Assembly: GCA_905479905.1 (NCBI GenBank)
Contig: CAJQOK010000584.1
Location: forward strand, 1-8,649
Length of the DNA: 8,649 nt
From: an uncultured Aliterella sp.
GTDB lineage: Bacteria; Cyanobacteriota; Cyanobacteriia; Cyanobacteriales; Chroococcidiopsidaceae
Direction of reading: 5' to 3'
Shown: positions 1 through 6,615 of the stretch, piece by piece
How positions within the stretch are numbered: the stretch's first letter is position 1
How the letters are laid out: every line of letters begins with the position of its first letter
Translations under genes and position numbers: made by a program
The notes under the pieces: generated by a model
Seen by the model: the letters and a program-made list of their open reading frames with translations, nothing else
The model's database searches: none
What the model was told of the DNA's origin: nothing

Positions 1-1
1 T

Positions 2-967
2 GAGAATGCCTCGGTAGAATTTGACGAAGTTAGTCTTTCACCAACTTATCGGCTGCTGTGGGGCATCCCAGGACGTTCTAACGCGCTAACTATTGCCCAA
101 CGCTTGGGTCTAAAACTAGAGGTAATTGAGGAAGCCAAAAACCATATAGGCGGCGCAAATGACGATGTAAACCAGGTAATTGCGGGTTTAGAAGCGCAAA
201 GAAAACGTCAAGAAACTAAAGCCGCCGAAGCGCAAAAGTTAGTAGAACAAGCAGAACGTTTTTATCAAGAAGTATCGGCAAAAGCTGCCGCCTTGCAAGC
301 ACGGGAACGAGATTTGCGCGCCTCTCAAGATGTTGCTGTGCAAAATGCGATTTCTGAAGCTAAAGGCGAAATTGCCCAAGTCATTCGCCGCCTGCAAAAA
401 GGTACGGTAACGGCGACCGACGCGCAGCAAGCAACTAACGAACTTAATCAAATTGCCGCCAACTATATAGCGCCACCATTAAAGCCAAAAGCAGGATTCA
501 AACCACAACTAGGCGATCGCATTCGTATTCCAAAATTAAGTCAAACGGCAGAAGTTTTAAGCGTTCCCAATGACGAAGGCGATTTAATTGTCCGGTTTGG
601 GATCATGAAAATGACTGTAAACCTAGAAGATATTGAATCATTGGACGGTGAAAAACCAGTAGTTGCTAAAAAGAAAAAAGCAGAACCAATTGAAGAAAAA
701 CCAGTAGAAACTACTCCAGTACCAGTAATTCGGACTTCTAAAAACACCGTAGATTTACGCGGGTCACGAGTCGCCGATGCGGAGAGGACGTTAGACGATG
801 CAATTTCAACCGCTACCGGGCAACTGTGGATTATTCACGGACACGGTACGGGAAAATTGCGCCAAGGAGTGCGCGAGTTTTTGCGCCAGCATCCTCTAAT
901 TAGCCGCTACGAAGACGCTCAAAAAGCTGATGGTGGTACAGGTGTGACGGTAGCTTATCTGGTATAA
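2..967 (+). CDS. mutS2: Endonuclease MutS2, C-terminal part (5' end outside window)
   Basis: The reading frame is open from the first bases of the window and encodes 321 residues of a longer protein. It begins with the end of the MutS-type ATPase core (ENASVEFDEV, then YRLLWGIPGRSNA around residues 16-28). A Glu/Ala/Lys-rich probable coiled coil follows (about 45-150), then a beta-rich KOW-like segment (about 167-210) and a charged linker. The C-terminal Smr domain has VDLRG at 250-254 and HGHGTGKLR at 279-287, the conserved Smr motifs. The order ATPase core, coiled coil, KOW-like segment, Smr is diagnostic for MutS2 rather than MutS. Members of this family are homodimeric ATPases linked to suppression of recombination and, in Bacillus, to splitting of collided ribosomes. 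A TTG at 104 is inside the conserved core and is not the real start. The 3' end is intact and the gene converges on the DUF4394 gene. Confidence 0.96.
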   Translation, partial: ENASVEFDEVSLSPTYRLLWGIPGRSNALTIAQRLGLKLEVIEEAKNHIGGANDDVNQVIAGLEAQRKRQETKAAEAQKLVEQAERFYQEVSAKAAALQARERDLRASQDVAVQNAISEAKGEIAQVIRRLQKGTVTATDAQQATNELNQIAANYIAPPLKPKAGFKPQLGDRIRIPKLSQTAEVLSVPNDEGDLIVRFGIMKMTVNLEDIESLDGEKPVVAKKKKAEPIEEKPVETTPVPVIRTSKNTVDLRGSRVADAERTLDDAISTATGQLWIIHGHGTGKLRQGVREFLRQHPLISRYEDAQKADGGTGVTVAYLV

Positions 968-989
968 AAACTATCGCTTATTTACGAGC

Positions 990-1014
990 AAAAAAAGCCT
1001 GCGATCGCAGGCTT
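990..1014 (-). terminator. Rho-independent terminator built on a HIP1 palindrome
   Basis: Bases 995-1014 form a perfect 20-base palindrome centred on GATC, with the HIP1 octamer at 1001-1008. It can fold into an 8-bp GC-rich stem with a four-base loop. Read on the minus strand, the stem runs directly into seven T residues (complement of the A run 990-996), the classic intrinsic terminator layout. It lies 33 bp past the stop of the leftward DUF4394 gene and is best assigned to it. On the plus strand the hairpin is followed by ACTCAGTTTT, so any termination of mutS2 there would be weaker. Confidence 0.8.
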
Positions 1015-1047
1015 ACTCAGTTTTAATTTCTAAATTTTTGAAAAGGC

Positions 1048-1947
1048 TTAAAACTTAACTGTCTGACGACGACGGCGACGCATTACCGCGACACCACCTA
1101 AAGTAACCACAGCTAACGAACCGATTACACTACTAGGCTCAGGTACGGGTTTTGACGCAAGACTAATCAATGACCGACTGCCACCAATAACGCCTAACGA
1201 AGTAGATGCACCAGTATCCAAGTCGATGCTATATAGTTCAGAATCCGTAGCCGCAAAACCTGTATTTACGCCATCGTTATCAGTGAAAATACTAAATCCC
1301 CCCCTAGGACTGAAATCGAAGCCAAGGGAACCGACGGTTGTAAGAGTGCCAGCATTAGCAGGATTCTGTTCCGTTAAGGTGTCAAGGGCAAAATCAATGT
1401 TGTATAGCTCTGTTGTCCGAGTAGGGCTAGGAGCGCCGAGAAATGAATTGGTATAAGCCGCAGCAGTAAGATTAGGATTAACCCCAAAATTGGTATCCCC
1501 TGTCGCATAAGCTAAGGTTCCGTCAACTAAAGTTAAGCCAGTATCTACATTAATGCGGAAGTTTTGATCGTTGCTACCAACCACCCGTAAGCGATCGACA
1601 ACAGGGTTGAAATCTAGTCCTGATTTTACGCCCACTGATGATGCAGGAACAGAAAGCGTACTAACGAAAGTTGCTGCACCTGTGCCAGCATTAATTGTAT
1701 AAATGTTGTTGCTATTTGCAAGCCCGTAAAGCTGACCATCGGCTGGTCGGTAGTCAATCCCTAGCAAGTTACCGATGATTCCTGTAACTTGGACGAAGCT
1801 AGCAGAATCAGGGCTTGCAGAGTCAAAATTGACTAAAGTATTGTCTCCAGTTAAACCAGTTAAACCAACTGCTTGAACTTGAGGGGCGATCGCAACGCCT
1901 GATGTAACGGCTATTAATGCGATCGCACCTAAACTTAACTTATTCAT
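1048..1947 (-). CDS. Secreted DUF4394 protein with PEP-CTERM anchor
   Basis: The 299-residue protein starts with a Sec signal peptide: MNK, a hydrophobic stretch from about 4 to 21, and a probable cleavage after VQA (residue 26). Residues 27-265 match the DUF4394 pattern as I know it, a repetitive beta-rich domain: GIDYRPADGQLYGL at 63-76, DFNPVVDRLRVV at 112-123, AYTN at 164-167, then TELYNIDF and further LYSIDLDTG-type repeats suggestive of a propeller-like fold. The C-terminus is a textbook PEP-CTERM sorting signal: VPEP at 268-271, a hydrophobic helix, then five arginines at 290-294. In other bacteria this signal is cut by an exosortase and the protein goes to the envelope or exopolysaccharide. 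No exosortase gene is in this window. The function of DUF4394 is unknown; an extracellular matrix or surface role is an inference. ATG at 1947 is favoured by the signal peptide, though no good Shine-Dalgarno is seen. Confidence 0.93.
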   Translation of the reverse strand: MNKLSLGAIALIAVTSGVAIAPQVQAVGLTGLTGDNTLVNFDSASPDSASFVQVTGIIGNLLGIDYRPADGQLYGLANSNNIYTINAGTGAATFVSTLSVPASSVGVKSGLDFNPVVDRLRVVGSNDQNFRINVDTGLTLVDGTLAYATGDTNFGVNPNLTAAAYTNSFLGAPSPTRTTELYNIDFALDTLTEQNPANAGTLTTVGSLGFDFSPRGGFSIFTDNDGVNTGFAATDSELYSIDLDTGASTSLGVIGGSRSLISLASKPVPEPSSVIGSLAVVTLGGVAVMRRRRRQTVKF

Positions 1948-2067
1948 AAATTAGATTCCAAGGTAGTTTTTTATTCAAACTCTAAATAAAGTGTGTTTCA
2001 ACTAACGCTTATTTTTCAGACCGAAAAATATTCATTTTTTGATCACTTCTTTACATGAGTTATGTGT

Positions 2068-2095
2068 ATATTATTTTACTTTTGGATTAAAGCAA
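2068..2095 (-). promoter_or_regulatory. Candidate sigma-70-type promoter for the DUF4394 gene
   Basis: On the minus strand, TTGCTT (2095-2090) is followed after 16 bp by TAATAT (2073-2068). Both are recognisable relatives of TTGACA and TATAAT. The predicted leader would be about 115 nt and contain the AT-rich hairpin at 2010-2030. This is motif matching by eye in AT-rich DNA, so the call is tentative. Confidence 0.3.
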
Positions 2096-2255
2096 ATAGG
2101 TCTTTATGTATATTTACTGAGAAAGGCTCAAAATTGCTACACTGGTAAAGAATAAAAATTACACGATGTCAAGCTTGTGAGCCAATAACTTGAGTAAGTA
2201 AAATTGTTAACTAACCAAACAAATAGTAGAGCGATCAAAACTGAAGCGTTAATAG

Positions 2256-2284
2256 CTGACAGGTGTAAGCGGACAGACTATGCT
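2256..2284 (+). promoter_or_regulatory. Candidate sigma-70-type promoter for DUF3038-DUF4335
   Basis: CTGACA (2256-2261, five of six bases matching TTGACA) is separated by exactly 17 bp from TATGCT (2279-2284, four of six matching TATAAT). Transcription would begin around 2290-2292, giving a leader of about 70 nt before the ATG at 2362. No better pair was found in the gap in this direction. Confidence 0.4.
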
Positions 2285-2288
2285 ATTA

Positions 2289-2321
2289 GAAACCAAATTT
2301 ACTTTAAAAGAGTCTGGTTTC
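2289..2321 (+). repeat. Inverted repeat at the 5' end of the DUF3038 leader
   Basis: GAAACCA (2289-2295) is the exact reverse complement of TGGTTTC (2315-2321), with 19 bases between. A secondary pairing inside the loop (ACTTT with AAGAGT) could extend the structure. It begins at the predicted transcription start, so it could act as an operator in DNA or as a 5' stem-loop stabilising the mRNA. Neither role can be decided from sequence. Confidence 0.35.
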
Positions 2322-2361
2322 AAAATAGGTAACAACTCTATCGATACCTGTCTTAGCTTAT

Positions 2362-2952
2362 ATGCTTAAAGATACGCATTCTAGCGCTGGGTCATCTCCG
2401 GTGTGGGATGAACTAAACCGCGCCCAGCCTGATTCTACCCAACTTGACAACATCAAAACTCAAATAGATTTGGTGCTGTTAGCGTTGGAATCGTTAGCGG
2501 GTATTGGCTCTGAGGCTATGCTGCAAGCCGCATCAGCGCTGAATCTAGAATCAAAAATACCCGATCGCGTGACTTTATGGCGATTGCGCCAATCAAATCC
2601 TTTACGCAAAGGGGAAGGTGGACGCAAAAAGCTAGATATAGAAGAAGCAAGAAGTCTGGTGTTAATTGCCTGCTTCCTCGCCAAACAGCACCAAGAACTA
2701 ATCCGCCGTGCCATTGACTTGCTCGAACAAGCAGCCCAAAATGACAGCGAACCTCATAGAACGGCAATGCTTGGAGATTATCTTGATGCTTTTAATAACA
2801 CCTACTTAGAACGCATGGAAGACGATCGCAACACTTCTACGGAGAACCTAACTCAATTAGCATTCAAACTTTTAGTAGATTTGCTGTTTTATAGTAGTCC
2901 CGGAGGTCATCGGCGTTTGTGGTTGGCACTTTTAGATCGCAGTCAAAAATAA
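2362..2952 (+). CDS. DUF3038 family protein, unknown function
   Basis: The 196-residue protein has no signal peptide or membrane segment and appears mostly alpha-helical: helices are likely around 27-62, 92-127, 136-155 and 160-178. A basic patch at 74-90 contains R74, R76, R82, K83, R88, K89 and K90 between the first two helical blocks and could bind nucleic acid or acidic lipids; that is an inference. I recognise it as DUF3038 from overall pattern and from its neighbour, since in cyanobacteria this family is often followed by DUF4335, as here. The next gene starts 68 bp downstream in the same direction, which suggests an operon. The ATG at 2362 is the only sensible start and has no clear Shine-Dalgarno. 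The biochemical function is not known to me. Confidence 0.82.
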   Translation: MLKDTHSSAGSSPVWDELNRAQPDSTQLDNIKTQIDLVLLALESLAGIGSEAMLQAASALNLESKIPDRVTLWRLRQSNPLRKGEGGRKKLDIEEARSLVLIACFLAKQHQELIRRAIDLLEQAAQNDSEPHRTAMLGDYLDAFNNTYLERMEDDRNTSTENLTQLAFKLLVDLLFYSSPGGHRRLWLALLDRSQK

Positions 2953-2956
2953 CTAG

Positions 2957-2970
2957 CTCCTCACCAGGAG
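2957..2970 (+). promoter_or_regulatory. Small hairpin enclosing an AGGAG Shine-Dalgarno-like site
   Basis: CTCCT (2957-2961) can pair with AGGAG (2966-2970) across a CACC loop, five base pairs beginning four bases after the DUF3038 stop. AGGAG is the only strong ribosome-binding-like site ahead of DUF4335, but it is 50 bases before the favoured ATG at 3021. It is 2 bases before an in-frame TTG (2973) and 5 bases before an in-frame ATT (2976). It may control a longer form, link translation of the two genes, or be fortuitous. Confidence 0.35.
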
Positions 2971-3020
2971 ATTTGATTAAAAAAATTCCCAACTCACACC
3001 GATCAAAACTATTACCCACT

Positions 3021-4418
3021 ATGTCCTTATCAAATTCGGTTCTACATCGCTATACTCCCCCTACTTGTACGCTGCAAGTTGTGGCTTATAGTTCGCCTGT
3101 ATCCCGTTGGGTAGGTTCTAAAGTAGTAAAAGAAGTACAGTTTGACTTACGTTTTGACGATCCAAGATCCCCATCCGAGAAACAAATTAGCATTACAGGC
3201 GATCGCCAGCAATTAGAATCTCTCCACACAGTAGTTACAGACTATATTCAAGAGTTACTCAGCTTATCGCCAAAAAGCTTTGCGGCTTTAGGTCAAGAAA
3301 CACTGTCACCACCAGTAGACGTTGAAAGCGATGTGTGGCTATTGCCTGCGGAGGATCTTCCCCCCCAACCTGCAAAGGGCGATCGCCTAATTGCTCAAAG
3401 TAATTCTTTTGCCATTAAACCAGCATCAAAAGTAGCTCATAACCTATTTCTTGGAGCTTTAGCTACACCAGCAACAGGGGAGTTTGTCCAACTTAGTGTA
3501 CTGCAACTATTTGATTTAGCTACCGCTCTTGATGAATATAAGAGCGATCTAATCGCCTTACCAACTCTTGCTCGCAACCCTCAAACTTCCCCTCTTTTAG
3601 CTTGGGCAAATATTGCGGCAGTGTTGCTGTTAGGTGTGGGCGTTACGGCGGTAGGATTGCAAGTTGTTAATCGTCCTAATCCCCAAACCGCCAATAATCG
3701 TCCTAAGACCACTACTAATCCCCAAGTTGCCCTTGTCCCCTCACCATTACCTAGCTTATCTCCGGCAACAACCATCTTAGTACCGTCACCTAATAGTAGT
3801 ATTCCTGCTACTGGTGCGATTTCTACACCAAGTACGGCTCCCACCCCACAAACGGCAACCCCCGCCACTAAAACTAATCCTGTACCTAACGGCTTACCAC
3901 CCCAACCAATAGTTATTAATCCTCCGGCGGGACAAACTACCGTAACTGTTCCTGGAGCAAGTAATCGTACAACGCCACCGATTGCTATTTTACCCAGTCC
4001 TATACCAACAAGACCTAGCGCTACTACGACTAAAACTACTGTAGTAGCCCAACAAGCTAATAATTCTAGGGAAGCGCCAACACCCCCAACGCCTACTATT
4101 ACTACCGCTACCCGTACCGCTTTTGTTGCCAATCCTCAAGTCGCTGAAGTTAGCGATTACTTTAACAAGCGTTGGGAGCCACCGTCTAGCTTGAGGAGTT
4201 CTTTAGAATACAGCATTGTTTTAGATGTAGACGGTAGCATTCAAATTATTGAACCCTATGGATTACCCGCAAGAACTTATCTCGATCGCACAGGAATGCC
4301 TTTAATTGGCGAACGCTTTGTTTCAGCCAACCAAAATGGTCAAAGTCCTAGAATCCGCTTGCGGTTTAATCCTAACGGCAAAGTTCAAGCCTTTTTAGAA
4401 GCGGGTGATGCTAGGTGA
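3021..4418 (+). CDS. DUF4335 family single-pass membrane protein
   Basis: I place the start at ATG 3021, giving 465 residues, because family members as I recall them begin just before the motif RYTPPTCTL, here at residues 10-18 (HRYTPPTCTLQVV). The frame is open further upstream (GTG 2919, TTG 2973), and the first of these would overlap DUF3038. Residues 1-190 form a soluble domain containing FDLRFDDPR. A single membrane segment lies at about 193-216 (LAWANIAAVLLLGVGVTAV). Residues 217-366 are a Pro/Thr/Ala-rich low-complexity linker. The C-terminal domain at about 371-465 includes YFNKRWEPP, EYSIVLDVDGS and LDRTGMPLIGE. With no signal peptide the N-terminal domain is probably cytoplasmic and the tail periplasmic. 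The layout recalls TonB- or TolA-like linkers, but no known motif proves such a role. It is probably co-transcribed with DUF3038. Function unknown. Confidence 0.85.
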   Translation: MSLSNSVLHRYTPPTCTLQVVAYSSPVSRWVGSKVVKEVQFDLRFDDPRSPSEKQISITGDRQQLESLHTVVTDYIQELLSLSPKSFAALGQETLSPPVDVESDVWLLPAEDLPPQPAKGDRLIAQSNSFAIKPASKVAHNLFLGALATPATGEFVQLSVLQLFDLATALDEYKSDLIALPTLARNPQTSPLLAWANIAAVLLLGVGVTAVGLQVVNRPNPQTANNRPKTTTNPQVALVPSPLPSLSPATTILVPSPNSSIPATGAISTPSTAPTPQTATPATKTNPVPNGLPPQPIVINPPAGQTTVTVPGASNRTTPPIAILPSPIPTRPSATTTKTTVVAQQANNSREAPTPPTPTITTATRTAFVANPQVAEVSDYFNKRWEPPSSLRSSLEYSIVLDVDGSIQIIEPYGLPARTYLDRTGMPLIGERFVSANQNGQSPRIRLRFNPNGKVQAFLEAGDAR

Positions 4419-4502
4419 AGTAAAGATTTTTTAAGTTTTGTTAACTTGAATACTAAAATACTTAGCCATATACCCGAATATTGAGTATTAATTCTTATTG
4501 CT

Positions 4503-4516
4503 GTTTTGCACAAAAC
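4503..4516. repeat. Short inverted repeat GTTTTG-CA-CAAAAC
   Basis: Six-base arms separated by two bases lie in the 140-bp gap between DUF4335 and the small gene, about 43 bp before the start codon at 4559. It could be a small operator. It is not followed by a T run, so it does not look like a terminator. Confidence 0.2.
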
Positions 4517-4558
4517 AAAGTACCTGTTTTAGGTTCTATTGAATTGAGGAGTGGTTAT

Positions 4559-4816
4559 ATGGCAGGGCAAATGTGTTGGTTATCTAGACATGGCAATGAT
4601 GGTGAAAAAATACTGCATTTGCAGACGCAAACAAGTAGTTCTTGGCAACCTTATACAGCTTTTCGCCATCTTGCCGTTCCTGACTATCGCGTACCAGGAG
4701 GATCTAAAGGTTGGGCAACTTACCAAAAACTATTAAAAGCCGGATGGACTCTAATACCTAGTGCTAGAGCTAAAGAATTTGCCCCGATGGAAGTAGAAGT
4801 TTTTAATAACCACTAG
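4559..4816 (+). CDS. Small conserved-looking protein, 85 aa, unknown function
   Basis: The ATG at 4559 is chosen because GAGGAG at 4546-4551 sits seven bases before it, the best ribosome-binding site in the window. A longer frame from TTG 4481 lacks such a site and adds a sequence (SINSYCCFAQN) that does not look like the start of a folded protein. The product has no signal peptide or membrane helix. It is rich in aromatic residues, with W8, W29, Y32, F35, Y43, W52, Y55 and W63, and ends in an acidic stretch. The segment FRHLAVPDYRVPGGSKGW (35-52) looks like a conserved core. I do not recognise the family. It lies 140 bp after DUF4335 in the same direction and may be a separate transcript. 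Its last 14 bp overlap the end of the convergent ggt gene. Confidence 0.7.
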   Translation: MAGQMCWLSRHGNDGEKILHLQTQTSSSWQPYTAFRHLAVPDYRVPGGSKGWATYQKLLKAGWTLIPSARAKEFAPMEVEVFNNH

Positions 4817-6518
4817 GAGAACCTTCGCCGCGAGGATCGGCGGCTCCTTCGAGTTTATTGTCTGAGGTAACAATGATCGCATTAGCATTTCCCCAAGGAT
4901 TTCGCACAACTATTTTATGTCCCCGTCGTTTTAGTTCGGCAATAGTAGCTGTATCTAAACCAAAAGGCTGCATTCTCAGTTCGTCAGGCAACCATTGATG
5001 ATGAATGCGGGAAGCAGAAACCGCTTCCCCGGCGTTCATATCGTAGGCTAAAACGCCCAGAATAACTTGCAAAACAGTAGTAATAATTGTGCTACCACCG
5101 GGCGCACCCGTTGCCATTTTGAGGCGATTATTTTGGGTGACTATGGTGGGGGTCATGCTAGAAAGGGGAGTTTTGCGGGGTGCGATCGCATTAGCGTCTC
5201 CGCCAATTAATCCGTAAGCATTGGGTACGCCAGGAGCGGCGGCAAAATCGTCCATTTCATCGTTAAGTAAAATACCTGTTCCTGGCGTAACTACTCCAGA
5301 ACCAAAGCCGTAATTAATAGTAAAAGTTAAACTAACGGCGTTGCGCTGTTCGTCTACTACAGTTAAGTGGCTAGTGTCGGGAGATTCAGCTTTTGTAAAG
5401 CGTTCTAAAGTAGCTTTATCGATGGGTTTTACTCTAGTTGAAGGGGTAGCATTAGCGCGGATTTCTTGCCGTCTTTTAGCTGCATATTCTGGGCTAATTA
5501 GCTGTTGTACTGGCACTTTGACAAAATCAGGATCGCCTAAATGTTCCGATCTATCAGCGTAGGCAATTCGCATCGCTTCTACCATTAAGTGCAGTACGTC
5601 CGGGTTGTGCCATCCTTTAGCTTTTAGATCGGTGTCGCCAATGAGATTTAATATCTGTAATAAGTGTACGCCCCCAGATGATGGCGGCGGCATAGAGCAA
5701 ATTCGTGATTGTCGGAAGTTACCACAAACTGGGGTGCGCCAAATAGGTTTATAAGTTTTTAAATCTTCTAAAGTAATTAAACCGCCGTTTTTTGCCATGT
5801 CTTGTGCGATCGCACGGGCAATATTTCCGGTATAAAAACTCTGAGGCTCGGTAGCAATTTGCTGTAAAGTTTTTGCTAAATCCCTTTGTATTAACTTATC
5901 TCCAGCCGCGTACATTGTGCCGTTGCGCGTAAAAACCTGTCGAGCGGCTTGATTACTCAAAACTTGCTTTTTGCGGCTTTCCACTTCCCCTACAAACCGC
6001 TCTGTGACGACAAACCCCTCTTGAGCGTACTTAATAGATGGGGCAACTACTTTCGCCCAAGGTAATTTTCCATACTGGCGATGCACTTGATAAAGTCCGG
6101 CGACTGTACCCGGTACGCCCACAGACAAATAGCCATCAACACTTAAATTTGGGCGTACTTTGCCTTGAGCATCCAAATACATATTTTTGGTAGCTTTTAA
6201 AGGAGCGCGTTCGCGGAAATCTAGCGCCTTCATTTGGGAATTATTGGCTTGATGTAAGAGTAAAAAACCACCGCCACCAATTCCCGCCGAAAAAGGTTCA
6301 ACCACAGAAATAGCAAAAGTTGTTGCAACGGCTGCATCTACTGCATTACCGCCACTCTTTAATATATCAAGTCCTGCTTGACTTGCTAAAGGATGGGCGG
6401 ATACTACCATTCCCCGTTTAGTTGTTAGGGGTTGGAGAAACGCTGCAAAGGTTGGTTGAGTAGAAAAAAAACTTAGAAAAACTAATAAAGGTAAAGTAAA
6501 GCTACAAATATTGGGCAT
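4803..6518 (-). CDS. ggt: Gamma-glutamyltranspeptidase (glutathione hydrolase) proenzyme
   Basis: This 571-residue Ntn hydrolase cleaves gamma-glutamyl bonds, for example in glutathione, and transfers the glutamyl group to water or amino acids. A Sec signal peptide (hydrophobic 6-20, cleavage near TFA at 23-25) sends it to the periplasm. The family hallmarks are present: LDFRERAP at 99-106 with the substrate-binding Arg at 102; DTSHLTVVD at 381-389 with the catalytic, self-cleaving Thr382 as new N-terminus of the small subunit; MDDF at 422-425; PLSSM at 451-455; GAPGGS at 471-476 forming the oxyanion hole. The lid-loop region (DDFAAAPGVPNAYG) is retained as in Escherichia coli. The processed subunits would be about 355 and 190 residues. 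The start is fixed: an in-frame TAA directly precedes the ATG, and the upstream space is a heptamer array. No Shine-Dalgarno is visible. The tail overlaps the small gene at 4559-4816. Confidence 0.96.
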   Translation of the reverse strand: MPNICSFTLPLLVFLSFFSTQPTFAAFLQPLTTKRGMVVSAHPLASQAGLDILKSGGNAVDAAVATTFAISVVEPFSAGIGGGGFLLLHQANNSQMKALDFRERAPLKATKNMYLDAQGKVRPNLSVDGYLSVGVPGTVAGLYQVHRQYGKLPWAKVVAPSIKYAQEGFVVTERFVGEVESRKKQVLSNQAARQVFTRNGTMYAAGDKLIQRDLAKTLQQIATEPQSFYTGNIARAIAQDMAKNGGLITLEDLKTYKPIWRTPVCGNFRQSRICSMPPPSSGGVHLLQILNLIGDTDLKAKGWHNPDVLHLMVEAMRIAYADRSEHLGDPDFVKVPVQQLISPEYAAKRRQEIRANATPSTRVKPIDKATLERFTKAESPDTSHLTVVDEQRNAVSLTFTINYGFGSGVVTPGTGILLNDEMDDFAAAPGVPNAYGLIGGDANAIAPRKTPLSSMTPTIVTQNNRLKMATGAPGGSTIITTVLQVILGVLAYDMNAGEAVSASRIHHQWLPDELRMQPFGLDTATIAELKRRGHKIVVRNPWGNANAIIVTSDNKLEGAADPRGEGSPSGY

Positions 6519-6522
6519 TTAA

Positions 6523-6613
6523 GGGTAATGGGTAATGGGTAATGGGTAATGGGTAATGGGTAATGGGTAATGGGTAATGGGTAATGGGTAATGGGTAATG
6601 GGTAATGGGTAAT
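6523..6613. repeat. Heptanucleotide tandem array, (GGGTAAT) x 13
   Basis: Thirteen perfect, uninterrupted copies of GGGTAAT fill 91 bp. Such short tandemly repeated heptamers are known in cyanobacterial genomes. The plus strand offers 13 GGG runs separated by TAAT, which meets the usual G-quadruplex rule (four or more G3 tracts with loops of 1-7) and could hold up to three quadruplexes; the unit resembles telomere repeats. The array ends four bases before the ggt start codon. If ggt is transcribed through it, the mRNA leader carries CCCAUUA repeats and the G-rich strand is the template. Confidence 0.97.
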
Positions 6614-6615
6614 AA

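Larger units (their letters stand above)
1948..2361. other. Divergent intergenic region, AT-rich, no gene
   Basis: This 414-bp gap separates the leftward DUF4394 gene from the rightward DUF3038 gene. No convincing reading frame or tRNA is present on either strand. It holds a candidate promoter for each direction, an AT-rich inverted repeat at 2010-2030 (ATTTTTC / GAAAAAT with a five-base loop) that would fall in the DUF4394 leader, and an inverted repeat at 2289-2321 near the predicted start of the DUF3038 transcript. A weaker AGGTA / TACCT pair sits at 2327-2349. The length leaves room for a small RNA, but I see no known family motif. Confidence 0.6.

Noticed and set aside
239..747. Two minus-strand open frames (239-451 and 541-747) inside mutS2.
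   Set aside because: mutS2 is certain in this stretch, and the antisense frames show no recognisable protein features.
2460..2767. Two overlapping minus-strand open frames inside the DUF3038 gene.
   Set aside because: Short antisense shadows with no start signals and no domain pattern.
2957..2968. CTCCTCAC resembles part of the conserved motif of the cyanobacterial small RNA Yfr1.
   Set aside because: The match is partial, it lies in a short intergenic gap, and no flanking double stem-loop or terminator of Yfr1 is present. The hairpin with AGGAG explains it better.
2919..3020. Extending DUF4335 upstream to GTG 2919, overlapping DUF3038.
   Set aside because: The extra residues do not fit the family N-terminus as I recall it, and GTG 2919 has no ribosome-binding site at useful spacing.
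3581..4132. A 183-residue open frame on the minus strand inside the DUF4335 gene, rich in Val and Gly.
   Set aside because: It is the antisense shadow of the Pro/Thr/Ala-rich linker, whose codons rarely give stops on the other strand. It has no ribosome-binding site or family pattern.
4481..4558. Extending the 85-aa protein upstream to TTG 4481 (111 residues).
   Set aside because: The strong GAGGAG seven bases before ATG 4559 decides for the shorter form.
5341..5562. Plus-strand open frame inside ggt; a similar one at 7925-8128 inside miaA and one at 1226-1456 inside the DUF4394 gene.
   Set aside because: All lie opposite well-supported genes and have no ribosome-binding site or recognisable motif.
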